64,000 nucleotides of DNA from Micromonospora halotolerans. Lineage in GTDB: Bacteria > Actinomycetota > Actinomycetes > Mycobacteriales > Micromonosporaceae. Below the pieces are notes generated by a model. That model was given only the letters and a program-made list of their open reading frames with translations, made no database searches and was not told the origin of the DNA. The stretch lies in assembly GCF_032108445.1 (NCBI RefSeq), contig NZ_CP134876.1:310001-374000 (forward strand). Direction: 5' to 3'. The number at the start of each line of letters is the position of its first letter. Positions within the stretch are counted from its first letter, which is position 1. Below are positions 36,062 through 45,265 of the stretch, one piece after another. Made by a program: the position numbers and the translations under genes.

Positions 36062-37504
36062 ATGAACAACGGGCGAACTCTCTGGGACTCGTTGAAACTC
36101 CCCCGGCCGCGACGGTCCGGGTCCCGACCGCACATGGTCTACCTCGCGATCGGCTTCCCGCCGGCGGCCAAGAGCTGCGCCTACCGCATGCGGGAGACGG
36201 CGAACCAGTTCGCCGCCGCGGGCTGGGACGTGACCGCGGTCACCATCGCGGACGAGGCCTGGGAGCGGGAGTACGGACTCGACCACACCCTCTCCCAGGG
36301 CCTGGACTCCCATGTCCGGGTGGTGAAGCTGCCGCTGTTCCGGGACGACCTGGAGACCGACATCCGCTCCTTCACGGAGCAGCGTGCCCTGGCGCACCTG
36401 GACTACCTGGCCAACCTGCGCAAGCAGAACCTGAAGGTCTTTCCCGAGCCGGTCTTCGGCGGCTGGCGCCCCGCGCTGGAGAAGGCGCTGCTCCAGATCC
36501 ATCGGGAGCGGCACGTCGACCTGCTGGTGACGACCTGCGCCCCGTACGTCAACCTGGCCGCGACCTGGAAGCTGTGGGAGACCCACCGGGTGCCCTACGT
36601 GGTGGACTTCCGCGACGGCTGGTCCGTCGACGTGATCAACAACGGTGAGGCGTTCCCCAAGGAGTCGGTCTCCGGGCAGTGGGAGATCAAGCTGCTCACC
36701 GACGCCGTGGCCATCTGGAACGTGAACGAGCCGATCTCCCGCTGGTACCGCGAGCGCTACCCCGAGCTGGCGCACAAGATGCGGATCGTGCGCAACGGCT
36801 ACGACGCGGCCAGCATCCCGGCCCAGGTCCGTCCCGCTCCCCCGGACCGCCCGCTGACCTTCGGTTACCTCGGCGCCCTGAACCTGCCCGTACCGCTGCT
36901 GAAGGCCGTACTCGAGGGCTGGCGGACGGCGCGCGCGGAGGACCCGGCACTGGCCGACGCCCGCTTCGAGGTGCGCGGCCACATCGGTGCCGCCTGGGCG
37001 CGCGGCGACAACGCGCACGCCGAGCTGCTCAAGGCCGCCGCCGCCGACGGCGTGCTGGTCGGCGGCTCGGTGCCCAAGGCCGAGGTGGTCGACCTCTACT
37101 CCCGCTGGGACGCGGTGGTACTCATGGTGACCGGCGGCCGGTACATGACCTCCGGCAAGGTCTACGAGTACATGGCGACCGGCCTGCCGGTGGTGTCGGC
37201 CCACGAGGCGGACCACGACGCCTCCACCGTGCTGTCCACCTATCCGCTCTGGACGGGGGCGGTCGGACTGGATCCGGCCGAGCTGGCCGGCGCCTTCCGG
37301 CGGGCCGCCGCGATGGCCCGCACCGCCGACGAGGCCGAGCGGGAGAAGGCCCGGGCCGAGGCGCGGCAGTACGCCCGCGAGGAGCAGCTCATCCCCGCCG
37401 TCCGGGAGGTCACCGAGCTGGTGCTGGGCGCCGGCGGACCGACCGGCACCCCGCAGGTGTCCCCCGCCGGCGCGCGCGTCCTGGCCCGAGAAGGTAGGTC
37501 ATGA
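36062..37504 (+). CDS. Glycosyltransferase, GT4-like
   Basis: A GT-B enzyme of 480 aa. The N-terminal acceptor domain begins MVYLAIGFPPAAKSCAYRMRE, which is common in GT4 enzymes of polysaccharide loci. RIVRNGYDAASIP (near residue 240) marks the domain junction, and GKVYEYMATGLPVVSA (near 365) is the nucleotide-sugar site. An AGGATCGG sequence lies 6 nt before the ATG, and a TAGTGT box at 35944-35949 may be the promoter. It overlaps the next transferase gene by 4 nt (ATGA), so both are cotranscribed and translationally coupled. Confidence 0.85.
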   Translation: MNNGRTLWDSLKLPRPRRSGSRPHMVYLAIGFPPAAKSCAYRMRETANQFAAAGWDVTAVTIADEAWEREYGLDHTLSQGLDSHVRVVKLPLFRDDLETDIRSFTEQRALAHLDYLANLRKQNLKVFPEPVFGGWRPALEKALLQIHRERHVDLLVTTCAPYVNLAATWKLWETHRVPYVVDFRDGWSVDVINNGEAFPKESVSGQWEIKLLTDAVAIWNVNEPISRWYRERYPELAHKMRIVRNGYDAASIPAQVRPAPPDRPLTFGYLGALNLPVPLLKAVLEGWRTARAEDPALADARFEVRGHIGAAWARGDNAHAELLKAAAADGVLVGGSVPKAEVVDLYSRWDAVVLMVTGGRYMTSGKVYEYMATGLPVVSAHEADHDASTVLSTYPLWTGAVGLDPAELAGAFRRAAAMARTADEAEREKARAEARQYAREEQLIPAVREVTELVLGAGGPTGTPQVSPAGARVLAREGRS

Positions 37505-39651
37505 TCGAGGTCCTGATGGTTATGGGAACCGTCCCCGGCCGGGTGGCGGTCCTGACCGACGCGCTGGAGCAGTTCCGCGCCAAGGGCGTCACGGTGCGGG
37601 TGGCCACCACCTTCGACCCGGTGGAGAAGATCCCGGCGGCGACGGAGCTGGCCGAGGTGCACCTGCTGCCCACCTCCACCGAGCTGGGCCCGCGGTTCGG
37701 CCGGATGGTCAAGCGGGCGAGCCCGGCCCGGCGGCCGTGGCTGCGCGCGCAGCGCGACCCGTGGGTCCGCCGGCACGCCAAGCGGGCCGACGTCCTGGTC
37801 GCCTTGGACGCCCAGGCGCTGCACACCGTGTGGCAGCTGGCGCAGCGGTACCGGCGGGCCGACGCGGTCTACGGCATCGCACCGGCACTGCGGGCGGTGG
37901 AGAAGCGGTCCGCGGAGCCGGCGCGCTACCGCCGGCCCCGGCTCACCACCGTCGGCCCCTCCCCGGCCGTACTGGCGAGTGCCACCCGCAGCCAGACCGT
38001 CGACCTGGCGAAGCGGGTGTTCGAGATGAGCACCGGCAAGAGGGCCATGAAGCTCAGCCCGGTGCGCTGGTTCTGGCAGGGGGCCGTCACGGCGCCCGGC
38101 CTGCCGGAGCGGCACCGGGGCAAGATCGCCCGGCGGGTCAGCGGCAGCATGCTCAAGACCGGGCACGGCGCCAGCGCGAAGCGGTTGGCGCTGGCGGCGC
38201 AGGGCCGCCTGACGAGCGCGACGACCAAGGGGCAGCTCCTCGGCCCGATCGTCGACGCGGAGCTGAGCCAGGGCAAGGTGCCCGAGCACCTCATGACCGT
38301 GGTGCGGGGCCAGCTCAAGCTGGCCGACGGCTTCCTCAAGAAGCGGAACCCGGGCAAGGCCGCGCCGCACGTGCTGCGCGCCTTCAACCTGATGTTCCAC
38401 CGGATCGTGCAGTTCGACGGTCCCACCTCGCCGCTGGCCGAGGATCCGGAGAAGTTCCTCGCGCCGCTGCACAACAGCGAAGCCGGCAGGGCGATGGCGA
38501 CACCGCGCGGCCGGCAGAGCCAGGCGGAGTTCCCGCCGGCCGGCCGGCCGCACCGGATGCTCTTCTTCACCGGGCTGAACGACAACTTCCTCGGGCCGAT
38601 CCTCGAGCGCTACGAGGCGATGCCCGAGGTGGAGGTCCGCCGGCTGAACCTGATGGAGGAGTCGATCCTCCCGGTGCTCAGCAACGGCCGCACGAACGTG
38701 GTGCACCACATGCTCGCCGGCACCTCCAAGCGGGCCGGGGAGGTCCAGGAGGCGTGGGGCCCCCACCTCGCCTGGGCGGACACGGTCTTCGTGGACTGGT
38801 GCAACCTGGGTGCCGCGATGCTGACGATGATCGACCCGGGCACCACCCGGGTGATCGTCCGCCTGCACAGCTTCGAGGCGTTCAGCTGGTGGCCGCACCT
38901 GACCGACTGGTCCCGGGTGGACGATGTGGTCTTCGTCTCCGAGCACCTCCGCGACCTGGCGCTGGCTGCGGTGCCTCGGCTGCGCGCCCCGCAGGGGCCC
39001 CGGACGCACATGATCAGCAACGCCATGGAGCTGCACCGGTACGTGGCACCGAAGGTCTCCGCCGACAGCCGGTTCACCCTCGGGCTGGTCGGGTTGAGTT
39101 CGCTGGCCAAGGACCCGCGCTGGGCCCTGGCCGTGCTGCGGGAGCTGCGCCGGCGGGACGAGCGGTACCGCCTCAAGCTGATCGGCGACGACCTCAACCC
39201 CGAGCTCAGCCCGGCGATCGCGGCGTACGTCCGGGAGCTCGACGCCGAACTGGCCGAGCTGGAGGCGTCCGGCGCCGTGGTGCGGACCGGCCGCACGGAT
39301 GATGTCCCCGGTGCGCTCACCGACGTCGGGGTCATCCTCAGCACCTCGCTGCGGGAGAGCTTCCACTGTGCACTCGTCGAGGGTGCGGCCAGCGGCGCCG
39401 TGCCGGTGGTGCGGGACTGGCCGTTCTTCGCCGGCCGGGCGCACAGCGCGCGGAGCCTCTTCCCCAGCGACTGGGTGGTGGGCACCCCCGAGGAGGCCGC
39501 CGAGCGGATCCTGGCCCTCACCGCGTCGGAGGAGGTCTGGCGCGAGGCGGGCCGGGCGGCGGCGTCACACGTGCTGAGCACCTGGGACTGGTCGGTCACG
39601 CAGAAGGACTTCGACCGACTGCTGCTGGAGCCGCCGGCCACCGCCGGCTGA
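37501..39651 (+). CDS. Large GT-B glycosyltransferase, GT4-like
   Basis: A protein of 716 aa. Residues 1-100 form a Rossmann-like start (IEVLMVMGTVPGRVAVLTDAL), 100-345 a long helical, basic region without a recognised motif, and 350-716 a second GT-B-like unit (MLFFTGLNDNFLGPILERYE; FTLGLVGLSSLAKDPRWAL; STSLRESFHCALVEGAASGAVPVV near 615). The family is usually about 400 aa, so the middle region is an addition. It begins inside the stop of the preceding transferase and ends at a strong terminator. It probably acts with the preceding enzyme on one glycan. Confidence 0.75.
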   Translation: MIEVLMVMGTVPGRVAVLTDALEQFRAKGVTVRVATTFDPVEKIPAATELAEVHLLPTSTELGPRFGRMVKRASPARRPWLRAQRDPWVRRHAKRADVLVALDAQALHTVWQLAQRYRRADAVYGIAPALRAVEKRSAEPARYRRPRLTTVGPSPAVLASATRSQTVDLAKRVFEMSTGKRAMKLSPVRWFWQGAVTAPGLPERHRGKIARRVSGSMLKTGHGASAKRLALAAQGRLTSATTKGQLLGPIVDAELSQGKVPEHLMTVVRGQLKLADGFLKKRNPGKAAPHVLRAFNLMFHRIVQFDGPTSPLAEDPEKFLAPLHNSEAGRAMATPRGRQSQAEFPPAGRPHRMLFFTGLNDNFLGPILERYEAMPEVEVRRLNLMEESILPVLSNGRTNVVHHMLAGTSKRAGEVQEAWGPHLAWADTVFVDWCNLGAAMLTMIDPGTTRVIVRLHSFEAFSWWPHLTDWSRVDDVVFVSEHLRDLALAAVPRLRAPQGPRTHMISNAMELHRYVAPKVSADSRFTLGLVGLSSLAKDPRWALAVLRELRRRDERYRLKLIGDDLNPELSPAIAAYVRELDAELAELEASGAVVRTGRTDDVPGALTDVGVILSTSLRESFHCALVEGAASGAVPVVRDWPFFAGRAHSARSLFPSDWVVGTPEEAAERILALTASEEVWREAGRAAASHVLSTWDWSVTQKDFDRLLLEPPATAG

Positions 39652-39673
39652 CCGCCGGATCCGCGGAAGACAA

Positions 39674-39704
39674 TTCGGCCGGCTCCCGAGGGGAGCCGGC
39701 CGAA
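39674..39704. terminator. Bidirectional terminator between convergent GT genes
   Basis: A perfect 14-bp stem (TTCGGCCGGCTCCC and complement) with a GAG loop, followed on the plus strand by CCGTTT, lies between the stops at 39651 and 39717. Confidence 0.85.
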
Positions 39705-39716
39705 CCGTTTGTCGGG

Positions 39717-41333
39717 TCAGGTGGTGCTCGCCGGCGTCCGCCCGTCCTCCGGCCGCCGCGCGGCCGGAGGACGTGCCCCGCCGTCCGCCGGAACGCCCAG
39801 CAGTGAGCTGTACACCTCGTCGAGGATCCGGGCCTGGGCCTCCCACGTCCAGGCCTCCAGCAGGCCGGGCTTGTCATAGGCGGCCCGATACCGCTCCGGG
39901 TCGGCGAGCACGGACCGCACGGCCCGGACGTAGTCGGTCAGGTCCTCGGCGGTGAACACCTCACCCTGGCCGGTGGCCCGGGCGGTCTGCGCCATGGTCT
40001 TCACGTCGCTGACCACGATGGGCAGCCGGGCGTGCGAATATTCCAGGAACTTGGTGATCAGCGCCAGCTCGTGGTTGGGCTTGTGGTGGATCGGGATGAC
40101 GCCCGCGTCCGCCGCAGACAGGAACGGCACCACCTGCCAGTGCATCACGTACGGCAGCAGGTGCACCCGGTCCGCGACGCCCAGCTCGACGGCCCGCTCC
40201 CGCAACTCCTCGGAGAACTGGTTGTCGCCGTTCGGGTTCATCGTCACGAACGCGACGTGCACCTCGGGCAGCTCGGGCAGCGCCTCCACCATGATCTGGC
40301 AGCCGCGGCTCGGGTTCACCGCGCCCGAGTAGACGAGCACCGGCGTCCGGTCGTCCACGCCGCAGAGCGCTCGCAGGTCCGGCACGTCGCCGTCGGCCTC
40401 GGCCGGCGGGGCCATGGGCGCGTTGAGCACCACGGCCGGCCGGTCGGGCAGGCCGTGGGTCTCCTGGAGCAGGTCGGCGAGGGTGTCGGAGACCGTCACC
40501 ACCGCGTCCGGGTAGGCGGCGTACTCGGCCGTGTAGGCGATCTGGGCCGGCAGCCAGCGCGGGTTGTCGGCCCGGCCGGTGATGCCGCCGACGAACTCGT
40601 GGGCGTCCCAGACCAGCTTGGTGTCCCGGCCGGCGGCCCGCGCCCGCAGCGTCGCCCGCGCCCCGATCCCGAGCATCCGGAAGTCGTTGGCGTGGATGAT
40701 GTCCGGCTCCAGCTCGTCGATCGCCGTGCGGAAGGCCAGCTCGAAGTCCCACAGGCCCGGGTCCAGCCGGCGCCAGCTGCGGTTGCCCAGCAGGCTCTGC
40801 CAGAACCGGACGGGCAGCCGGTTGAGCAGCGCCTCCGGGTCGCCCTGGGCCTTGCGCAGGCGGCGGGTCTCCCCACTGCGGAACCGCACCCACCGGGCCA
40901 GTGCCGTGGCGGCGGCGCGGGACGGCATCTGGGCCGCCCGGCCCACGGCGGCGGGAAGCCGGCCGCCGAGTGCCTGGGCGCGGACCCGGCGCTCGTAGAG
41001 GTCGGCCTGCCAGGCCTTGATCTCCTGAACGCGATAGGCGGCCTTGGTGGTCGAGGCGTACGCCAGGGGCCGCCGCAGCGAGCGGCTGTAGTCCCGGGGC
41101 AGCCGGTGCAGCGGCTTCGGCACCCGGAGCAGCCGCACCTCGGCGTCGCCGATCCGCCAGTTGTCCGACTCGGAACGCGGGTTGCGGATGCCGAGGAGGA
41201 CGACCTCCCAGCCGGCGTCGGCTGCCGACCGGGCGGCCTTCTGCACCCGGGAGTCGCCGTGCACGCCGTTGTCGACCAGCATCACCACCCGTCCCCGGGT
41301 CGGTCGGGCGTTGCTGTTCGGGCCTGCTTGCAT
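39717..41333 (-). CDS. Glycosyltransferase family 4 (copy B of a paralogous pair)
   Basis: A GT-B enzyme of 538 aa, homologous from end to end to the gene at 30836-32443: GRVVMLVDNGVHGDSRVQKA at the start, EPDIIHANDFRMLGIGAR in the middle, TKFLEYSHARLPIVVSDV and FTAEDLTDYVRAVRSVLADP near the end. The open frame begins at a GTG (41384) overlapping the stop of the upstream gene, but the ATG at 41333 has CAGGAGAAG 7 nt upstream and starts the conserved domain. It is last in a four-gene unit with aminotransferase, oxidoreductase and another transferase, and ends at a strong terminator. Confidence 0.87.
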   Translation of the reverse strand: MQAGPNSNARPTRGRVVMLVDNGVHGDSRVQKAARSAADAGWEVVLLGIRNPRSESDNWRIGDAEVRLLRVPKPLHRLPRDYSRSLRRPLAYASTTKAAYRVQEIKAWQADLYERRVRAQALGGRLPAAVGRAAQMPSRAAATALARWVRFRSGETRRLRKAQGDPEALLNRLPVRFWQSLLGNRSWRRLDPGLWDFELAFRTAIDELEPDIIHANDFRMLGIGARATLRARAAGRDTKLVWDAHEFVGGITGRADNPRWLPAQIAYTAEYAAYPDAVVTVSDTLADLLQETHGLPDRPAVVLNAPMAPPAEADGDVPDLRALCGVDDRTPVLVYSGAVNPSRGCQIMVEALPELPEVHVAFVTMNPNGDNQFSEELRERAVELGVADRVHLLPYVMHWQVVPFLSAADAGVIPIHHKPNHELALITKFLEYSHARLPIVVSDVKTMAQTARATGQGEVFTAEDLTDYVRAVRSVLADPERYRAAYDKPGLLEAWTWEAQARILDEVYSSLLGVPADGGARPPAARRPEDGRTPASTT

Positions 41334-41380
41334 CGGGTGCTTCTCCTGGTTGACGGGGTGGGGCACGGGCGGTCGGCGGG

Positions 41381-43063
41381 TCACCGGAGGAAGGCGTCGA
41401 AGGCCTCGGCGGTCCGTCGCCCGTCGTGGTGGTCACGGACGTATCGCGCGCCCTCCGCGGCGAGGGCGACCGCGGCGCGCCTGTCGTCGAGCAGCGACTC
41501 GATCGTCTTGACCAGCGTGCTGGGCGTGGCGTTGGCGATCGGCGGCTGGACGCCGGCCGCCCGGTGCGGCCCCTCGCTGACGTACGCCACCACGACCTTG
41601 CCGGCGGCCATCCCCTCGCAGGAGAAGGTGCCGTAACTGCCCATCACCAACTGGTCGACCACGATGTCGCAGTCCTGCACCAGGCGACGCATCTCGCTGT
41701 GCGGCAGACCCTCCACCAGGCGCAGTTCGATGATCCGTCGATCGTGCAGCTCCTGCAACTGGGGCAGGAGCCGGTCGGTGCCCTTGGTCCACCGCTTCGA
41801 CGGCGCGTGCAGCACGACGGGCCGGGCGCGTTCCAGCACCGGGCGGTCACAGGACCAGCCGTCCACGTCGACGATCAGCGGTGCCCAGGTGGCGAACGGC
41901 AGGTCGTCCAGCAGGTCGGGGGTGGTCACGAAGATCGGCAGGCCGCTCTCCTCGGCGGTGCGCCGGTTCCGCTCGGTCACCGTGGTGAGCTGTTCGCGCA
42001 GTTCCTCCGGGGCGTCCCGGAACGCGGACTCGGCGTGCCGCTCCAGGTGCGCGCCCGGGTGGCGGATCTCGCTGCCGTGCGCCAGGAGCGCGACCTTGAT
42101 CCGGGCGCGGCGCAGCGCGGGCAGGTCCGCGGAGATGTCGTCGCCGTTGACCCGGCCGAGCACCGGGCGGAAGGCGTCCACGATCAGGTGCGTGTACCAG
42201 CCGAGCACCCGCCGGGCCTGCTCCAGCTGCACGTCGAGCCGGTGTTCCCCGGGGTAGTGCAGGTACCGGTCGGCCGGGTAGCGGTACGTGGCCGGTGGCT
42301 TGGCCATCACCAGCTCGACGCCGACGTCCGCTCGCGCGGCGCTGATCGCCACCGCCAGGGCGGACAGCTGCCCGGCGTAGTTCGCGGTGCCCAGCCCCAG
42401 CCGGACCGGACCGGCGCCGAGTGCCCGCCAGGGACCCGGGGCGCCGGCCTCGATCGGCGCTGCCGGGGGTTCCACGGGTGCGGGCATCTCGTCGCCGCCG
42501 CGCTGCCAGGCCCGCTCCACCGCCTTCGCGAACGAGGGCAGCGAGCCGGGCGCGAAGAAGTCGCCGGCCTGGTGCCGGGCCAGATGCTCGCGGACCACCC
42601 GGTTGTCCGCCGCGACGACCCGCAGCCCGGCCGCGAGGAAGGTATCGAGCAGCGCGAGACCGGCGTCCGGTTCGAATCCGAAGACGGCCACGTCCGCCGA
42701 GGCGAGGAACGCGGCTGTCACCGTACGGGGGCGCGGCACCTCGTGGACCCGGCGCCGGGCCTTGCCGGCCCGGCGGATCAGGTCCTGGGCCGCCGCCCGC
42801 TCGGCTTCGCCGCAGACCAGCGCCAAGTGGAACTCGGGCAGCCGGGCCAGGGCGCGTACCACGCCGGCCAGGGCCCGGTCGCCCGCGATCCCGCCCGCGT
42901 GCACGAGCAGGGGCACGGTGGCGGGCAGCTCGCAGAGCTCACGTACCGAAGGGTTCTCCCAGGGCCGGTCGCCGGCGGCGGCCCGGCGGAGCGCGATGCG
43001 CCACCGCCGGGGGAGCCGCCGCTTCACCGCGGAGACCGTCCGCCGCACCGGCGCCGGGCTCAT
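41381..43063 (-). CDS. Glycosyltransferase-like protein with an extra N-terminal half-domain
   Basis: A protein of 560 aa. Residues about 45-180 resemble a C-terminal half of a GT-B enzyme standing alone (VPLLVHAGGIAGDRALAGVVRAL; SADVAVFGFEPDAGLALLDTFLAAGLRVVA). Residues about 210-560 form a second, more complete unit (GLGTANYAGQLSALAVAI; LLAHGSEIRHPG; YGTFSCEGMAAGKVVVAYV near 484). This looks like a fusion or a degraded tandem GT. The ATG overlaps the oxidoreductase stop (ATGA), and the stop overlaps the next open frame (GTGA), so it is tightly embedded in the operon. The substrate is unknown. Confidence 0.72.
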   Translation of the reverse strand: MSPAPVRRTVSAVKRRLPRRWRIALRRAAAGDRPWENPSVRELCELPATVPLLVHAGGIAGDRALAGVVRALARLPEFHLALVCGEAERAAAQDLIRRAGKARRRVHEVPRPRTVTAAFLASADVAVFGFEPDAGLALLDTFLAAGLRVVAADNRVVREHLARHQAGDFFAPGSLPSFAKAVERAWQRGGDEMPAPVEPPAAPIEAGAPGPWRALGAGPVRLGLGTANYAGQLSALAVAISAARADVGVELVMAKPPATYRYPADRYLHYPGEHRLDVQLEQARRVLGWYTHLIVDAFRPVLGRVNGDDISADLPALRRARIKVALLAHGSEIRHPGAHLERHAESAFRDAPEELREQLTTVTERNRRTAEESGLPIFVTTPDLLDDLPFATWAPLIVDVDGWSCDRPVLERARPVVLHAPSKRWTKGTDRLLPQLQELHDRRIIELRLVEGLPHSEMRRLVQDCDIVVDQLVMGSYGTFSCEGMAAGKVVVAYVSEGPHRAAGVQPPIANATPSTLVKTIESLLDDRRAAVALAAEGARYVRDHHDGRRTAEAFDAFLR

Positions 43064-44088
43064 CGCAGTGCCGGCTCCACGTCACTGCCGCTGGACGCGA
43101 CGGACACGACCTTGCCGTCCGAGGCGGACTCCAGCAGGCCGGCGGCGACCTGCACGGTACGCAGGCCCTGCCGCAGGGTGACGATGTCGCTCTGCTTGCC
43201 CTCGACCGCGTCGCGGAAGCGCTCGTGCTCGACCAGCAGCGGCTCGCGCTTCGGGATCGCGTACCGGACCATGTCGCCCTCGGCCACGCCGCGGAATGCG
43301 CGCAGCGCCTCCCACTCGGTGTCGATGGCGGCGTTGGCGTAGAAGGTCAGGTCGGCCGTGAGCGTGTCGGCGACGAAGCAGCCCTTGTCACCGGTGACCA
43401 CGGTGGACCGCTCCTTGAGCGGGCTCAGCCAGTTGACCAGGTGGTTGACCATCGTGCCGTCGGCGAGCTGGCCGACCACGGCGACCATGTCCTCGTGCAG
43501 CCGGCCGCTGCGCGAGACCGTCCGGGCCGACACCGAGCGGTATTCGCTGCCGGTGACCCAGGCGGTCAGGTCGATGTCGTGGGTGGCCAGGTCCATCACC
43601 ACGCCGACGTCGGCGATCCGGTGCGGGAACGGCCCCTGGCGCCGGGTGACGACCTGGAAGACCTCGCCCAGCTCGCCGGCCTCCAGCCGGGTGCGCAGGC
43701 TCTGCAGCGCCGGGTTGTAGCGCTCGATGTGCCCGACACCGGCGACCAGGCCGGCCGACTCGAACGCCTCCACCAGCTTCGTGGCGGCCTCGACGGACTG
43801 GGCCAGCGGCTTCTCGATCAGCGCGCAGACACCGTTGGCGGCCAGCTCCAGGCCGACCTGCTCGTGCAGGGCGGTCGGGCAGGCGACGACCGCGTAGTCG
43901 ACACCCATGGCCAGCAGGTCACCCAGCGTGGGAACCACCGGCGCGCGCAGCGTGCCGGTCACGTCGCCGGCCGGGTCGACCACGCCGACCAGCTCGACGC
44001 CGTCGAGGTTGGACAGCACCCGAGCGTGGTTGCGCCCCATCGCGCCGAGGCCGATCAGGCCGGCGCGCAGCTTGCGGGCCTCGCTCAT
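43060..44088 (-). CDS. Gfo/Idh/MocA-family oxidoreductase, WbpB/WlbA-like
   Basis: An NAD-dependent sugar-nucleotide oxidoreductase of 342 aa. The Rossmann motif LRAGLIGLGAMGRNHARVL is at the N terminus, then CALIEKPLAQSVEAA (the EKP motif near 95) and the substrate-side DVGVVMDLATHDIDLTAW with the conserved His. In the WbpA-B-E-D route this family oxidises C3 of UDP-GlcNAc uronate to a 3-keto sugar for transamination. The ATG overlaps the stop of the aminotransferase gene by 4 nt, the pairing expected for that coupled reaction. Other Gfo/Idh functions are possible, but the neighbours favour this one. Confidence 0.85.
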   Translation of the reverse strand: MSEARKLRAGLIGLGAMGRNHARVLSNLDGVELVGVVDPAGDVTGTLRAPVVPTLGDLLAMGVDYAVVACPTALHEQVGLELAANGVCALIEKPLAQSVEAATKLVEAFESAGLVAGVGHIERYNPALQSLRTRLEAGELGEVFQVVTRRQGPFPHRIADVGVVMDLATHDIDLTAWVTGSEYRSVSARTVSRSGRLHEDMVAVVGQLADGTMVNHLVNWLSPLKERSTVVTGDKGCFVADTLTADLTFYANAAIDTEWEALRAFRGVAEGDMVRYAIPKREPLLVEHERFRDAVEGKQSDIVTLRQGLRTVQVAAGLLESASDGKVVSVASSGSDVEPALR

Positions 44089-45194
44089 CGGGCACCCCCG
44101 GCGAGGTTCGCGCCCTCGGCGATCCGCTCCAGGTCGGCCGGGCTCAGCGACGGGTGCACCGGCAGCGAGACCACCTCGGCGGCGGCGCGCTCGGTCTCCG
44201 GCAGGTCCCACGGGCCCGGCTTGCCCTCGGAGTCGAGGTAGGGCTTGAGGCGGTGGATCGGGGTCGGGTAGTAGACCGCGTTGCCGATGCCCAGCTCGGT
44301 GAGGCGGGCCATGGCCGCGTCCCGGTTGCCCTGCACCCGCACGGTGTACTGGTGGTAGACGTGCTTCGCGGCGTCCGCCACGGGCGGGGTGACCATCCCG
44401 GTGATCTTCGAGTCGAGGAACTTGGCGTTGGCCCGGCGCTGCTCGGTCCACTCGGCGAGCTGGGTGAGCTGCACCCGGCCGATCGCGGCGGCCACGTCCG
44501 TCATCCGCATGTTGGCGCCGACGATCTCGTTGGCGTACCGCTGCTCCATGCCCTGGTTGCGCAGCAGCCGCAGCGTGCGGGCCAGCTCGGCGTCGGCGGT
44601 GGTGACCATGCCGCCCTCCAGGGCGTGCATGTTCTTCGTGGGGTAGAAGCTGAAGCAGCCCGCGGTGCCGAAGGCGCCGACCGGGGTGCCGTGCAGGGCG
44701 GCTCCGTGCGCCTGGGCGGCGTCCTCCACCACGGCGAGGCCGTGTCGCTCGGCGATGGCCATGATCTGGTCCATGGCCGCCGGGTGACCGTAGAGGTGCA
44801 CCGGCATGATGGCGACGGTGCGGGGCGTGACGGCGGCGGCGACGGCCTCCGGGTCGACGCAGAAGCTGCCCGGCTCGATGTCCACGAAGACCGGCTCGGC
44901 GCCGACCAGCCGGACCGCGTTCGCGCTGGCGGCGAAGGAGAACGAGGGCACGATGACCTCGTCGCCCGGGCCGAAGCCGAGCGCCATCAGGGTGAGCTGG
45001 AGCGCGGAGGTCCCGGAGTTGACGGCCACGCAGTGCCGCCCGGCGACCAGCTCGCCGAACTCCTCCTCGAACGCCGCGACCTCGGGGCCCTGCACGACCC
45101 GGCCGCTCCGCAGCACCCGGACAGCCGCCTCGATCTCGGCCTCACCGATGATCGGTCGTGCTGGGGGAATGAACTCTGGATGCGGCCCGACCAT
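44085..45194 (-). CDS. DegT/DnrJ/EryC1 sugar aminotransferase, WbpE/WlbC-like
   Basis: A PLP-dependent sugar aminotransferase of 369 aa. VNSGTSALQLTLMALGFGPGDEVIVP holds the phosphate-binding turn, VVEDAAQAHGA the PLP-ring Asp, and K187 in FSFYPTKNMHALEGG is the Schiff-base lysine. In the WbpE role it aminates the 3-keto-uronate with glutamate as donor. The frame is open to 45281, but the ATG at 45194 has AGGAGGAAG 5 nt upstream and starts at the family N terminus. It is first of a four-gene unit read leftwards. Confidence 0.88.
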   Translation of the reverse strand: MVGPHPEFIPPARPIIGEAEIEAAVRVLRSGRVVQGPEVAAFEEEFGELVAGRHCVAVNSGTSALQLTLMALGFGPGDEVIVPSFSFAASANAVRLVGAEPVFVDIEPGSFCVDPEAVAAAVTPRTVAIMPVHLYGHPAAMDQIMAIAERHGLAVVEDAAQAHGAALHGTPVGAFGTAGCFSFYPTKNMHALEGGMVTTADAELARTLRLLRNQGMEQRYANEIVGANMRMTDVAAAIGRVQLTQLAEWTEQRRANAKFLDSKITGMVTPPVADAAKHVYHQYTVRVQGNRDAAMARLTELGIGNAVYYPTPIHRLKPYLDSEGKPGPWDLPETERAAAEVVSLPVHPSLSPADLERIAEGANLAGGAR

Positions 45195-45265
45195 GGGGCT
45201 TCCTCCTGTCGACAGGGTTCTCACGTGGGGGACGGTTTCGGGGGATGGTAGCGGTTGATGCTCAA

